NCBI RefSeq assembly: GCF_047948215.1
Contig: NC_134456.1
Coordinates: forward strand, 66,552,029-66,616,028
Direction: 5' to 3'
Length of the DNA: 64,000 bases
From: Lycorma delicatula
Lineage: Eukaryota; Arthropoda; Insecta; Hemiptera; Fulgoridae
In this document: positions 28,301 to 42,100 of the stretch, one piece after another
Numbering within the stretch: the first letter of the stretch is position 1
Layout of the letters: each line of letters begins with the position of its first letter
Made by a program: the position numbers and the translations under genes
Notes under the pieces: model-generated
Database searches by the model: none
Seen by the model: only the letters and a program-made list of their open reading frames with translations
Told to the model about the DNA's origin: nothing

Positions 28301-29175
28301 AAATCTCCGTGTTTTAATAAAATATTGTTCCGGGTCAGGTATTTATTATATTTTATAAAGCAATTTTATTTTCACAATTTGTTTTCTTGTTATTTTAATA
28401 AAACAATTTACCTAGCTTGATAATTATAAATTAACCAGGATATATAATCGTGAGATACACTTTGGGCTATATGATTATTTATTATTCTGTAGCGCTTTGT
28501 TTCTCTTTTATTGCAAAATTGTTGTTACCACTATTCCAATTATGAGTTAATCGTGTAACTAAGTAATAGTTATTTGTGAATAACTGTTAAAAAATAAATT
28601 AGAGAAATGACCCTGTGTCGTTAATAATCATAAAATGCCTCCCGAACAACCTATAACTGTGTTTGATAGTATAGATTTAACAATTTTTTCGAATAAACTA
28701 CTAGATCTGTGTTTATAAAACTAAAATTTCATAATATAAAAGTTAATAAAATAGGCTTTCATAAAGGAAAGTAATTGATTAAACAATATTCCAATTGGTT
28801 TAGCTGAAAAATCTGAGAAATATAGTACTGAGTGTACTCTACATTTCCCATCGCCTCTTTAAACGTTCTTAAATGTAAGAAAAATGTATCCGTGAAAATC
28901 ATTGTAGTCAACTGCTAATTAATATTTTAGCCTCAAACAATTAAATAATTTTTAGCATATTTAATAAATCAGACAGTTATTAAAATTTTAATACTTTAGA
29001 ATTATTTGTATATATATATATATTTTTTCTTTTAAAAATATTATCTTCTAAGTAAACAACGTAAATGAGTTGTTTCTATTACGAAATAATAAAACCACAT
29101 TATTTATGATGGAGCGGTTCTCTAGCCCGGAAATGATTACACAAAAAATGAATAATAGATTTGCAAAGTTTTTGA

Positions 29176-29253
<78 letters not shown>

Positions 29254-30182
29254 ATTTAGTTAACAACTGCTTAGTGTCACTCACAAGGCATAAATGATAA
29301 TTTATTTACGATAAATCAAATTTTTTGATTGTAATTAAATTTGTTCTTAAACTATGTTTATTAATTTAATTCATTAAGTTTTTGTTCTTTTAGTTCTAAA
29401 AGTTCATTGTTTTTTCAGTACTAATTTAAAAATATTTTGGTTAAGAGAAAAATTTCATTGATTTAATTTTTATTAATTTTAAATTAACAAATATTGTTAT
29501 AATTTTTATTATAAATATAATATTCAAATATTTTTACGATTATTTCTAATAAATGATTTGTTGACCTTTATTACTACTTATTAGTTTTACGAAGCATACA
29601 TTATCTTTTTTTTAAACTCGTTTCTTTAATAACTTCTAGTTGAGAGAAGTAATTTAATTCACTCAATTTATGAGTTTCAATAACGTTTGTTTTATTTTTG
29701 GACTGGATGGTGTCTACAGCCCGACGTTTTATAACATTGTTACATATCTATTATAACTCATAAATTAAAAAAAAAACTCTTAATCGTTACGTCATGAAAA
29801 TCAGAGACGTTTCATTCACCAGTTATCAGGGTATAAGCAAAACCAAAAATTCATGATAACTAATTATGAAACTTTTCTCCTCCTGAAAGAAAAATTGAAT
29901 ATCTATGTTTTACATTTATGATAACATCAATACTACTCCCACTCTTTCATTCGACAACTAAGATATGAAAATTAAATTAATTTTTGCGATAAAAAAAAAT
30001 ATAAAAAACTGGTACTGATAAAAACAAAAAAAAAAAATCATTTCGTAACAATACTATGCTTCATAGAACAGCCTTATTTTTAATTTATTTGATAAAGCTT
30101 GATAAAAACACGACATGAAAGGAAAATTTTCTGATAGTTTTTCTTTCGTTTATTCTTCAAATACACCGGCATGTGTATTGAA

Positions 30183-30222
<40 letters not shown>

Positions 30223-33200
30223 CTGATCGTGGTGGAGTGTTAGCATCTCTGACTTTTATCCGAAGGTCCCGGATGCGAATCACAGTCAGACATCAAATTT
30301 TTCTTACGCTAAAAAGTACGATTTTCATATTTCACGTACAAGCTTTAAAGCTTCTGTGTAATTTCATCAAATAAGAGATGAATAAATAAATAGATATTGT
30401 ATAAGAGTAACTGATCGTAATGAAGAAAAGTAGATTAATTTTACAGTAGATTTTTATTTTATTATATTGCAGTTATTTCTGATTTAAAAAAAGAAAGAAA
30501 AACCATGGAACAATTTCTATATACGACATAAAGTACTAGTGAGTTAATAAAAATTTGTCAAGAATTTTTTTTCAAATTATTGCGGCTGACTATCTCCGAA
30601 TACTTCGTATTTCGTTATTTCAGGTGAATAAAGATTAAGGAAGTACAAAAAAAGGATATATTAAATAATAATGGTTTTATTATTGTAAAATATTACAGAA
30701 TTTTATTTTGAATCTTTAGTTAAAAAAATACTGCAAAAATAATAAATTATTTTTTTTTTACATCGTGGGAAATACGTTTTAGGGAGTTTCACGAACTCTT
30801 AAAACTCGCTTTAAAAAACCTATTTGAAAAGTACACATTCTAATAATAAATAATATAAAGTATCTTAAATTTGTGTAATTGTAAGAATGATATCACAACT
30901 GTATACTTTTGAGACTCGTTGAATCATGAAAGCTTTCTTTTATCTTTTCGTACTGTTAAAAGTTTGTTGGAGAAATTATATTCTACACACTTTACTTCAG
31001 TAATTTTCAAATGAAAATTATTTAATTAAGAGTAGTAGAACGAAAAAAAAGTTATTTCTATTAAATTACGAATTTTAAATTGAAATTAATTTGAAACAAC
31101 AAGGTATTGAGCAGAGAAGTAGAGATAAAATCTTGCTTATAACGTTTTATATAACTCTGAAATTAAACCTAAAAGTTACGTTTATAGGATGTTATGTTAA
31201 TAGATTAAGAAGGTGACATAATTTTGGTTCTGATTCAATGAAAATTCAGCTCTCTTTATCTTGATTTTATTCGACCAGTAACTGTAGTGCCCAGTATGTT
31301 TCCTTTCCTGATTTTTGTACCCAAATATAAGTAATTACAGTAATTTGAATTAATCTTTTTTAATATGAAGGGTTTAAAAGAAATTGAATGGAAATTAACA
31401 GAACATAAATCTATATTTTTTGTCGGACACTATAGTTCGTAGTTTAAATCACAATTATATATAACTATTGTATGCAATATAGTTCAGAATAAAATTATTT
31501 TTATGATTTATAATCTATCTCGAAAATAAATTTTATATTAATAATAATTAGAGATAGTGAATAGCATGTTTACTTTTTAATGCAAGTAAATAAATAAGTT
31601 TTTAGTTTTAGTTTGCTAGAAATATATTATGCCGTGTCATTAACTGGTGAAATTATATTGGATTAGGATGTTTCGTTTTAATAGAAATAAGTACTTGAAT
31701 CTTAAGAGGAAGATTTAAAAACTTTATAGATAGATAGTTGGAAATTTAAATTGAGATATAAAAAAATAAACACAGTAATTATCGATGTAACATGTTTTAC
31801 AAAAAAATTCTTCACGGGTTTCATCTCCAGAGTCTTTTAAAATTAAGTTATCCAGCGTAATATATTCTTAAAATACATTAAAATACTTGTACATTTAATA
31901 TTCTCTTCAGTCATGTTAAAATTTGCATAAAAATACGCACTAATAAGTGAAAGGGCATATAATTAAAAAATAAATAAATGTATATGAATATGGAATGCGG
32001 GTGTCGTGTGCCGCCGAGGGTCGTTCGATAAAATCAACCAACTTGCATAACAAAAACAATTACAATATATGTAGAGGCAGAAACTATATTATTTATAAAT
32101 ATTTGTTTATTTTAATTTTAAAAAAGCAAGTGATGTTAAGCATGATTATCATTGTCCTTGATTAATCAGTAGGTCCAAGAAAACATTAATAATAATACGA
32201 ATATATTTATTTAAATTATGTAATATTTCTCATTATTTGCCCTACCTGGTAGATAACCGTAAAAAATAATTCTGACATCATCTGTAAAATCATCTCTTTT
32301 ATATTAATCTAGGAATATTTCATGGTTTTATTTAAATTAATACTGTTAATGGTCATTAAAGAAAAGAAAAATTTGCGATGTAGGAGTGAAGAATCTTCAA
32401 GATAAATTTATAGAAACAGAAATTTGTGATAAAATTTTATAAACGTGTCAAATTTGGTAATTAAAGGATTCAAGATTAGTGAATTTGGTTCAGTAAAGGG
32501 TAAAAACAACGGTAAATGTTACAATTAGTAAATGTAAATATTTTAATATGAAAATAGTTGAGGTTATAGGATATTAAAGGTATACTGGGATTAAGAAATT
32601 AGCAGAGAACAGAAAGAAATGGAAAAGCGAATAAAACTATTTCAATAACTAAATTCTAAAACAATTTTGTGATGCTACTTATGCAGCTTTATCTTTGAGC
32701 AGTATTGAACAAATTTACTTTAAAATAAAACTTATATCTAAAAAGACTAAATATATTTGTAAAAACAAATTTATGGTATTGTAAGTAAAAATGATTTGTC
32801 CAGTGCCTGTACACTACCAGTTTACCTCATTCAAAGTAAAATGCTGAAGAACGAAATCCTCTTAAAATTTATGGCTTATTCATAAAATAATTATTCATTT
32901 TATTCATAAATTATTCAGTCACGAGTAATTATCGCAAAATAACAAAGTGTAAAATCAATATAAATAATTGATTTATTTTTTTTTATTATGAGATTTGGTT
33001 TATTTTTAAGTAACTGATTTATAAATTCCTGATTTTTATATTTATTAATCGGTGTGTTTTTATTAGTACTTGAATGTTAGAAGTTATGGTATGTTAGTAA
33101 CATTCAGACTATCTTTAATTTTAAATTACAATAAAAATCTTCACCGACGTAATACTTTTTTCTCATGATTTTAAAATTAAAAAAATATTTCTAGAATTAA

Positions 33201-36200
33201 ATCAAGTAATTTTACTTGTATGCTATTTTTTTTTTTAATGAGATTACTTTTTAAAATCCTTTTTTTAAAAATAATATAATTTTTTTTCTATGACTGTATT
33301 ATAACGTATCATAATGATACCTGTAATATAATACCTGTATCATAATGCGAGTCATTATGAATCAGATTTTTATTATGATACAGTTGTTCAACCAATCAAA
33401 AGCCAACTATTTTCAACCACGAACCAATCAGTATTGTTTAATATATTAGCTGGTTTTTTTCTTTCATTTTAATCCAATTAAGTAGGTAGCAAGCAGAGGT
33501 TAATTTGAAAATACACCAATAGGTAAGCTAAGTTTCTACATTACACTGTTTATCCTTTCGTTAGTTATGTCGGATTCTGAGGAAGAAATGCATTTAACAC
33601 TGATCGATATAAAAGAAAAGGCAGAGCTTATGTCTGCCATAAGCTCTGCCTTATGGCAGAAATGTATTAATGTACTTTTTGAAAAATTAAAAAGCATATT
33701 CCGTAAACAATGTACTCTAAAATTGATTTAAATTATAATGGCAAAATATTTTCAGCCGTAGAAAAATTCGGTATGCAATTCTCTACCGTTTACAATAATT
33801 GCCAAGGCTCGTGTGTAACTTATTTCGCACTCGTTTATTAACGACTATCATTATAGGCTCGTTGTATACTGTACTTTTTTAAAATCCTATATGAATTAGT
33901 TAATTAATTTTTATTTCATTAAAAATTTAAATTATTTCTTTAGTATTATTTGCAAAATTCAACCAAAAATAATTTATAAACTGTATGATACTTCTTTGAA
34001 TTACTGTAAAACCTAGAGATATAAAGTTAGAGTAGAAAATAAAATATCCCATTGATAACATTATGTAGTATAAGCTTAAAATATCTTTAATTTTTCGTGT
34101 TACTTTGCTAAAATATTTTCTTGTTGTTTGATTGACATTCCAGTGAAATATATATACATATTATTATAAGGCCTGTACAGAAAAAGAGAAGTCCTACTTT
34201 TATTGACAAAGCAATAAACCTAATTTTATTGAAGAAGAAATTCACATTTTTCCTTGTTTACAATCGTTGTCTGATGTACAATTATTTTAACCGTAGGGAA
34301 AATTTAATGAGATTTTTGATAGAATGTTTTTGTAATATGCAAATGACATACATTGACAGTCCAATTTTATCTTTATTAAGATGGAAATATCAGACAAGTT
34401 AAATATGTACGAAATATTTGTTGATTCTGTGAAACTTTTACTTGCTTATTCCTAATTATACGGTATTTAGACAATAAAATTGTATGCATTAACGTATTGT
34501 ATATAATGATAAAAAAGCTTAAAATTTAAAAATTGATAAAATAAAAATTTACATTAAAAACACATAGTCAAAGGGTTATTTTTTTTTTGTATTTTTGAAA
34601 TGAATAATTTTTGTAAATATTTTTTTTCTTTACGTTTCACATAAAACTTCTTAAATTTGACAATTAAATAATGGAAAGAATGTAGCAATTAACTAAATTA
34701 CACTCAGACCATATATTTTAAATATTTAGAAGAGGAAAGTAAAGGTACATGCTAAAAGAAGCACCATACCAGTGGGTAGATAAATTTCTTTAGAAACTAC
34801 TTGGTTATTTGCGTCTTACCGATTTATCATTAAAAAAAAGACGTTTAAATAGTTATTTAGCACTATTCTAATGGCTTACATACAAAGATATTTTTTTCAA
34901 ATAAAAACACTCTTGACGTGTTTTTGATAAAATTTTCAGATCTTTGTAATTTCTTGTTTCTTGTAGTTTCTATTCATTCGTAAACATTTTTTAAATTTTA
35001 GTTTGACTGACAGCCCAAAAGAATTTTTTTAATATTCTTATTTTCTATCGTGTTCAAATATTATTTGGTACCAGAAACCTCAAAAAAATATGTTAAAGTC
35101 AAAATGTAAAAGTTAAAAAATGTAAGTCAAATTTTTCCTCGGGAATATTATGATTATCTGCAACGAGGAAATACAATAATAATCGAGAATTATAGTCACA
35201 GAAATAGTAGAATCTGACAAAATAATTGTACAATTAACTACTGTATTTGGTCCACAACTTCTTATTTATCAAACGATTAGACGTTTTATTATAAATATAA
35301 GCTAAAACACCAAAAATAGCTAAAATCTGTCAATCAGCAGACTGGAAATAAGGGTTGGTAGATAAGAGTAATATTTAAATTGAAACTTAATTCAGAAAGA
35401 AAATTTCTTTATTCTCCTAAAATAATGACAAGCAGAGAGGGGGTTTCAATTAAAATCCCTCAAAGAACTGTATACGTTTGGATATGTATTCATATCTTAT
35501 ACACTTTACATAATATATTATATATTTATGTAACATAGATAAGTACATACAAAGATGAGTCCAAGGACCATTGATAAAGTTCAAAGCATAGAAAGCAAAG
35601 AAAAAACTAAAAAAATAGTCGTATGAACGGACTCTAAAAGTTATAGAAAGTTTTTTTTTATTGAATAAAGTAAAATATTTTTTAATCGCCTTTGTTGTCT
35701 GCAGTTGTTTTGTAATCAAACTTATATAATCAAGTAGAATATTGTATTTTTTCTATTATAATTTGAGTTTTATGTTATTTTTATTATAAATTTCCTTTGT
35801 TTACAAATAACCGTAATCAGGAATAATAGTTCTTTTGCGGAAATTAAAAATTACTGATGGTGTTGTATTTCGGTATTAGACCTATAATAAATATCTAATT
35901 TATATAATTTTAAGGTTTTTATGCTTTTAAATAGTATATTATATTTTAATATTTTTTTATATAATCAGTCAATTTTTTTTGTTTAACGAAGAAATAAAAT
36001 ATTTAAGAATGCTTTACGGTTTATTTTTACTACATTATCGAAAAAGATATATTTGAAATCTAGGTAGTCGTTTTATTTGTGTTTGTAAAATTGAATAATT
36101 TAGTTTTTGTAATTTAGTTATTTGTAATAAACTACGCATAAACTCTAACCGTAAAACCTATGATTTAGAAGTATTGACTAGGTGAGTGAAACAAAATAAT

Positions 36201-39143
36201 GTTCATAAGGGAAAAATATACACTGTAATGAGAAAATATAATTTATTTTAAATTTACTATATAAATAAGCTACTTTTACACATTACGGTTTTGTCAGCTT
36301 TTAATGGTATAAATGTCATTGATCACTTTTGATATTAATCTGATATAAGAATTCTAAACGTCTGGTTAACTAAGGATTAGAAACATTAATTTATTTAATG
36401 TTGAGTCAACTTAAAACAAATTTATTTCATATCGTGTTAAAAAGTAATGAACATAACTTTGAAACTGTAACAAATTTTATCTCAAATAGAATGTTATAAT
36501 CTCCAAAATTAATCTAGTTGTGGAAACTTATTTTTAGTAAATTTGTTTTTAGCATTGTTTAAAGTTTAATATTTTTAAGTTTACTAAAGTTGTTTTTATT
36601 ATTTGTTACATTGTATTGCATGTGTATTTATTGTTATTAGTATAATATCCCCTTTAATGAGAGCTTAAATATATTGTATTAGATCTTTTTAAGGCAGCCT
36701 AACTAATCATTAGAACTACTTTTCTAGCGTAAAATGTTAATTGATTTAAAAGAATTAGAATCATTTAATTCGAATATTACAATGAGAGAAGTTAATATTT
36801 TTAATAATACATACGATACAGACCTCTCTATTAGAGGACGAGTTATTGATAAATTTTCCGCAGGTTGGCGTGGCGCGGGAACCAGTGAAAAGATAAGAGA
36901 TGCTAATTGCAATTGCGCGCCAAGTTAGGTCATTGTTTACCAGTCCTTGACTCTTCTAGCGTTTGCTGTTGTCCCTCAAGGCGACTGACTGTAGTTCTTT
37001 TCATAAAAATAACGAACTAACTGTCTTGTTGTATTTTCATTTATATTCTTTTTCTTTTACATGAGTTGCGGTTAGTCGTGATTTCTTTTACTGTGGTTTA
37101 TATGTTTTAATATATTTCATTTTATTTTACTTTTTTCTTTTAGTAATTGTAATCTTTTTAAGTCACCGACATCCGGATGTGGTATTGTAAACAGTTTTAA
37201 TTAAATTTATATTTGTCATTGTCGAGACATAATTTTGTTTTTAAATAGTCTAATTATTTTGTATGATCATTAAAATATTAATGACATATAAATGATTTTT
37301 TAGCTCTTTTATTCATTTATCATCTTGTAATTACTTATATATATATATATATATTTTTTTATAAAAATGTTTGTAACATTAAGCTCTGTTAGTAAGGATT
37401 TAAAATAATACTCAAGATGATTATTTAAAAAAATATAAAGCAAAACCGTGATTAACAAAACATTAAAATACAAAGAAAAATGTAGATTGATAACAATAAT
37501 GTCTGAAGAAAAATATCTGAAATTTAAGATGATGTATATCCTCATCGTTAAATTTAGAACTGTTACTTCTATATAATAAATTAAGATGATATATTTATGG
37601 ACATAATAAGTTAGTCAGTTTGACAAAGTGTCAAAGAGGCTTGAATCAATTTATTCGTGCAGCAATTTATTAATGCAATCCATTAATTTAAAAAAGCAAA
37701 GTGTAGTTGTTTATAATGTCATATCATATTTTATAGATGAACTATATTTGCATTGAATGCAGTATATAACAAAGTAAAAAAAAATTGTTCTAATTTTAAA
37801 ATACAATGAGTGTAATATATCATTATCATTTTTCTTATTACCCCGTTTGTTGTTAGGTTTTTTTTTTTGAGAAACTGTACCGCTGATTTTTTTCATTCAG
37901 ATGTCCCATCAATACTTTATTGATTAAAACTGACTGTGGTGAAAAAATACACCTGTTTACTGATTTAAAACTTTACATGTGAAACCGTTTCTAAGAATAC
38001 TAAAAAAGGAAGAAAGAATATATTCATAACTTTTATTAAATTTTTCTTGTAATAACTGTAATAACTATTTAATAATTCATCTTAAAAGAAAAATCTGTAT
38101 CATGATCTTAATTAGAGAAAATAATCTTTGATAGATTATTATTGTAAAAGATTATTTTCATTAATTTTTTTTTAAAAAGAGTAACGTTGGAGTTATAGTT
38201 ATTGCTGTTTTTACCTCGCCGTAATCGTACTTATATACAGAATGATCACGTTTTTAATGTTGTTGAGTGTATAAAAGAAAAACAAAATTGAATAATATGT
38301 CAACCGAGAAAAGCAATTTCATTGTAGACAATATTTTTCTGAAAAATTAGAAAAAATTAAGTTAAATTTAATGACACTAAAAACAGGCTAATAAAGAAAA
38401 TATTGTTTTGCAAATAATGCTGTATAAAAATAATCATTTATATTAAATTAAAAATAAATCATATTATTATTAAAAAGAAGTACATTACTTTAATTAAATG
38501 TAATCTGTTTATTTTAATTTCTAAAAAAACTAAAAATTGTTGGCTCCATAAATATTTAAAAAACGTTAATTAAAACTTGTTTATGTTTAATGTTTAATGT
38601 TTAATGTTTAACTTGTTTAATGTTTTGAAATCATTATGTACTTGAAACAAATAAAATCATATTGAATAAATATTATTGTGCATTCTCCATTAATTTTAAT
38701 GACATTAATGTAACAGCGTAACTAGTCTCAAAGATTTAAATCTAGCCTCGCCTTCGCTATAAAGGAAATTGTGTTAATAGTAGATAACCTAATAACAATA
38801 GTAAGAATATAATATTTTATATGTTATATGAAGGATGAAAAATAATTATTGTTATCTTTGTAACCTATACCTATTTCCGTAATTTTAAAAAATAAACACT
38901 TGTTTCAGTCACGCTAACAAAGCGAAAGAATAAAATATAAGATGTACAATAAAATAAAAGTAAAAAAAAGTTATAAAGTTTAATTTTTTCTCTGCCTCAG
39001 TTACTACATTCTGAATACAATGCGTATTGTGATAAAATTTTTACGTCCGCCGCACAAAATAAACTATTTTCAAACATTTGTTGAATTTAAAACTAACAGA
39101 ATCGGTAAGCGTGAAGTTGAATTGAAGGAAACCACGAATGTTA

Positions 39144-39175
<32 letters not shown>

Positions 39176-42100
39176 ATCCAGACAATGGTTCTAGTAAAGG
39201 ATACTCTCTCTATGTCATTGTATATATCAGTTTATTCTCTGCCTATATCAGAGAATGCAATCTTTGTAAATTAAGTAACATCGATGTACCTCCCAAGTGT
39301 ATATGTGTTTTAGTATTAGTGTTTATTTAAACTGTTGTTGTGGATTATACGCTTTTGAAGAACAATTTGCAACTTTTCATTTACATATACCCTCCTATTT
39401 ATTTAAAAAAACATGTAACCTGCTTCTTCTTCTACTAGATATAACGTCGTCCGTAGCAAAATACAAGAATATGACCTTGTAAAACTGTAAACTTTTGCAA
39501 CAATGAATATACATTTCTGATATTATTACAATTTTCTGTACGAGATAATGAAATTTAATTAAAACTAGTGACAATTTTAAAGATTATTGAAACTATTAAC
39601 TGAGGTACTTAAATACAGTCTCGTAAAGAAGGATAATACTTTATCATGACAACTTGTTTTTTAATACTTGGCTTATAACAATTTTTACACATGACGGGAT
39701 TATATTAAGGACATAAAAAATCAGCAGATAAATAATTACAAAAATATAGTACTATTTTTTCGTTTAAATCTGTTTGGTAAGAGTATGAAACATTAAAAAA
39801 TAATAATTAGTTTTTAATTTAAAAACTATTAGTGAACGTTAGATTTATATGAATCAACAAAGTTAACTATAAATATAAAAATAGAAAGCATCAGAACCCC
39901 TAAGTCAGACAAATCCATTTTTTATTGCTTCTTACGAGAAACGTTTTACAAAGATGATAATATCGCGAGTAATTCATTACTTTTATCTGAGAATGGAGAA
40001 TGGAGTCAACTTATCGAACAATCTTTTGTGATGATATAGGTAAAGTGACGATTAAATGAAGATTTGTGATTGAAAATGGTAACAAATGAAGATATCGCCT
40101 TGATTTTTTTGTTATTTTTGATCTTCATGTAAATATCTAAAAACCAGTCTACATTTTTCGAAATTTGAAAGGAGCGAAGGATAAAGTTTTTGAACAATGA
40201 TTGCCAATTTTCTGCCTTAGCCACTACACTATATGACATATTCACTAGATTTGGGTTTGCAGATATTCTTCAGATAGATATTAAAGACCATTTTCAGATT
40301 ATTTTGAAAATCGATTTTTTAAGGAGGTGCGACGGCGTAAGGCGCCGCGGCTCAACCAACACAGCCACGTCACTATTACTGTACGTGCGACGCGATTGGC
40401 TACACCAGCTGTGGTTACTTGACTAAAAACCAAATAAAAAAATGACCACAACGAGAAATACAGGTGACCATATAGCGAATATAAGACGCGACGGGGATGT
40501 TGGTAATATATCTGTAATATTTATTAAAACTTAAAATTTATTTGTAAGTATAAATTTTAATAGAAAATCCATAATTTGTTTTCCTTTTATATTTGTATTT
40601 CAATTGAGAAATAATGATAATTTTATTTATTGAATTTTAATTCATAGTGATAGAGATCTATAATTATGTAATAATTACAGGCTATTCAGTTTTAACTACG
40701 TAGAATTAAAATTTTTGCGTAAATAACATTTGTAATGATTGTCTGCACATACAAATAAACTTAATAAATGTTTAATTCATAAACGTAATTATAATTAAAA
40801 AAGTGACTGAATTAATATTAATAGCATTTTTATTTTTTCATTTATTAAAAAAAGGTACATTAGTCATACAATAATTAATTTTCTAAACAATGATATATAC
40901 ATTTTATTCAATTAAAATTAATGGAGAGAAATAGGTTTTTATCTCTATTAAACGTCTAAGAAATTTTAATTTTTTTATTTATGTATTTATAAATTCTATG
41001 ATATTACAATCAAAGATATCTTAAAATTATATACAAAATATATGCATTGAAATAATGCATTATAGGAAATATAAATTTCCTTTAAGTAAAATTGTGTGTA
41101 TAAAACCTTGGCTGAATTCATTTATTATTTTCTGAGCCATATTACAAATAAATGTATTTTTAGAAAATATCTCTATCAAGAAAACCGTTACTTTTTGTTT
41201 TGAATTTGTTGAAATGTTGAAAGATAAAGAACTGTAAAAAAGTATATTTTTCATATTTTTTAAAATTATGGTTATTTTTATTGTCATTATCTCCTTCCCA
41301 TCTCTTTTCCTCCTACCTTCTTTGTTTCTGAGGTATTTATTGATTTCCTGATCTCTTAATACGTTTTCAAGATTTACTAGAAAATCTCAAATTTTTTTTT
41401 TTTTTAGAAGCTGTATTATATTCTTTTGATATTAAAAGAAGTTTTGTAAAAATCAACTTTCAGATGTAAAACATTCCATTTTTAATTTAAATAAAAAGAG
41501 AAGTAATCAGTGTAAAAATATGTAAGTTACTCGTATATATGAAAATGCTGATCGTGAATGATTAAAAAAAAAAAAAAAAAATAATGTGTATATATATATA
41601 TATACACAGTATTATAAAATGTATATAAAATGTATTATTTGAATAAATGCAAATTTCACAGAAATCAAGCAATAAATTTAAGACTAATAAAAAACACTTA
41701 ATTCTGTCAGAGTACCAATTAATCAGTTGTTTAACTATTAAAGATTTTTCACTTTAATAATTACGTGAAAAATTTCAACTTCTTAAGTGGTTTGTTGGAA
41801 AAGAAGACTTTCTCTGTTAAAAAAAAAAAATTGTGTATTTGATTTTACTTTTTTTACTTAATCATTACAGAAAAATTATATAGAGTTTTGAAATTATTAT
41901 TTTTATAATGGCAACAAAAATGCTGACAATTAAGTTGTTATCCTTTCCTGGCAACGGTTATTCTTATATAGTGGAAATATAATGATTCATGAAAGAAATT
42001 TAAAGATGAAAAGAATCTATATTTTTACTTATTTCTGCTCCTGTCCCCGTAATCACCTCTCAATAAACTTGTGTAAGTCTACAATATTAAATGGAAGAAA

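Noticed and set aside
40160..40245. Minus-strand tRNA-like head (GTGTAGTGGCTAAGGCA with TTTCAAATTTCG)
   Set aside because: Box spacing is long and the B box is poor. No shared SINE body follows.
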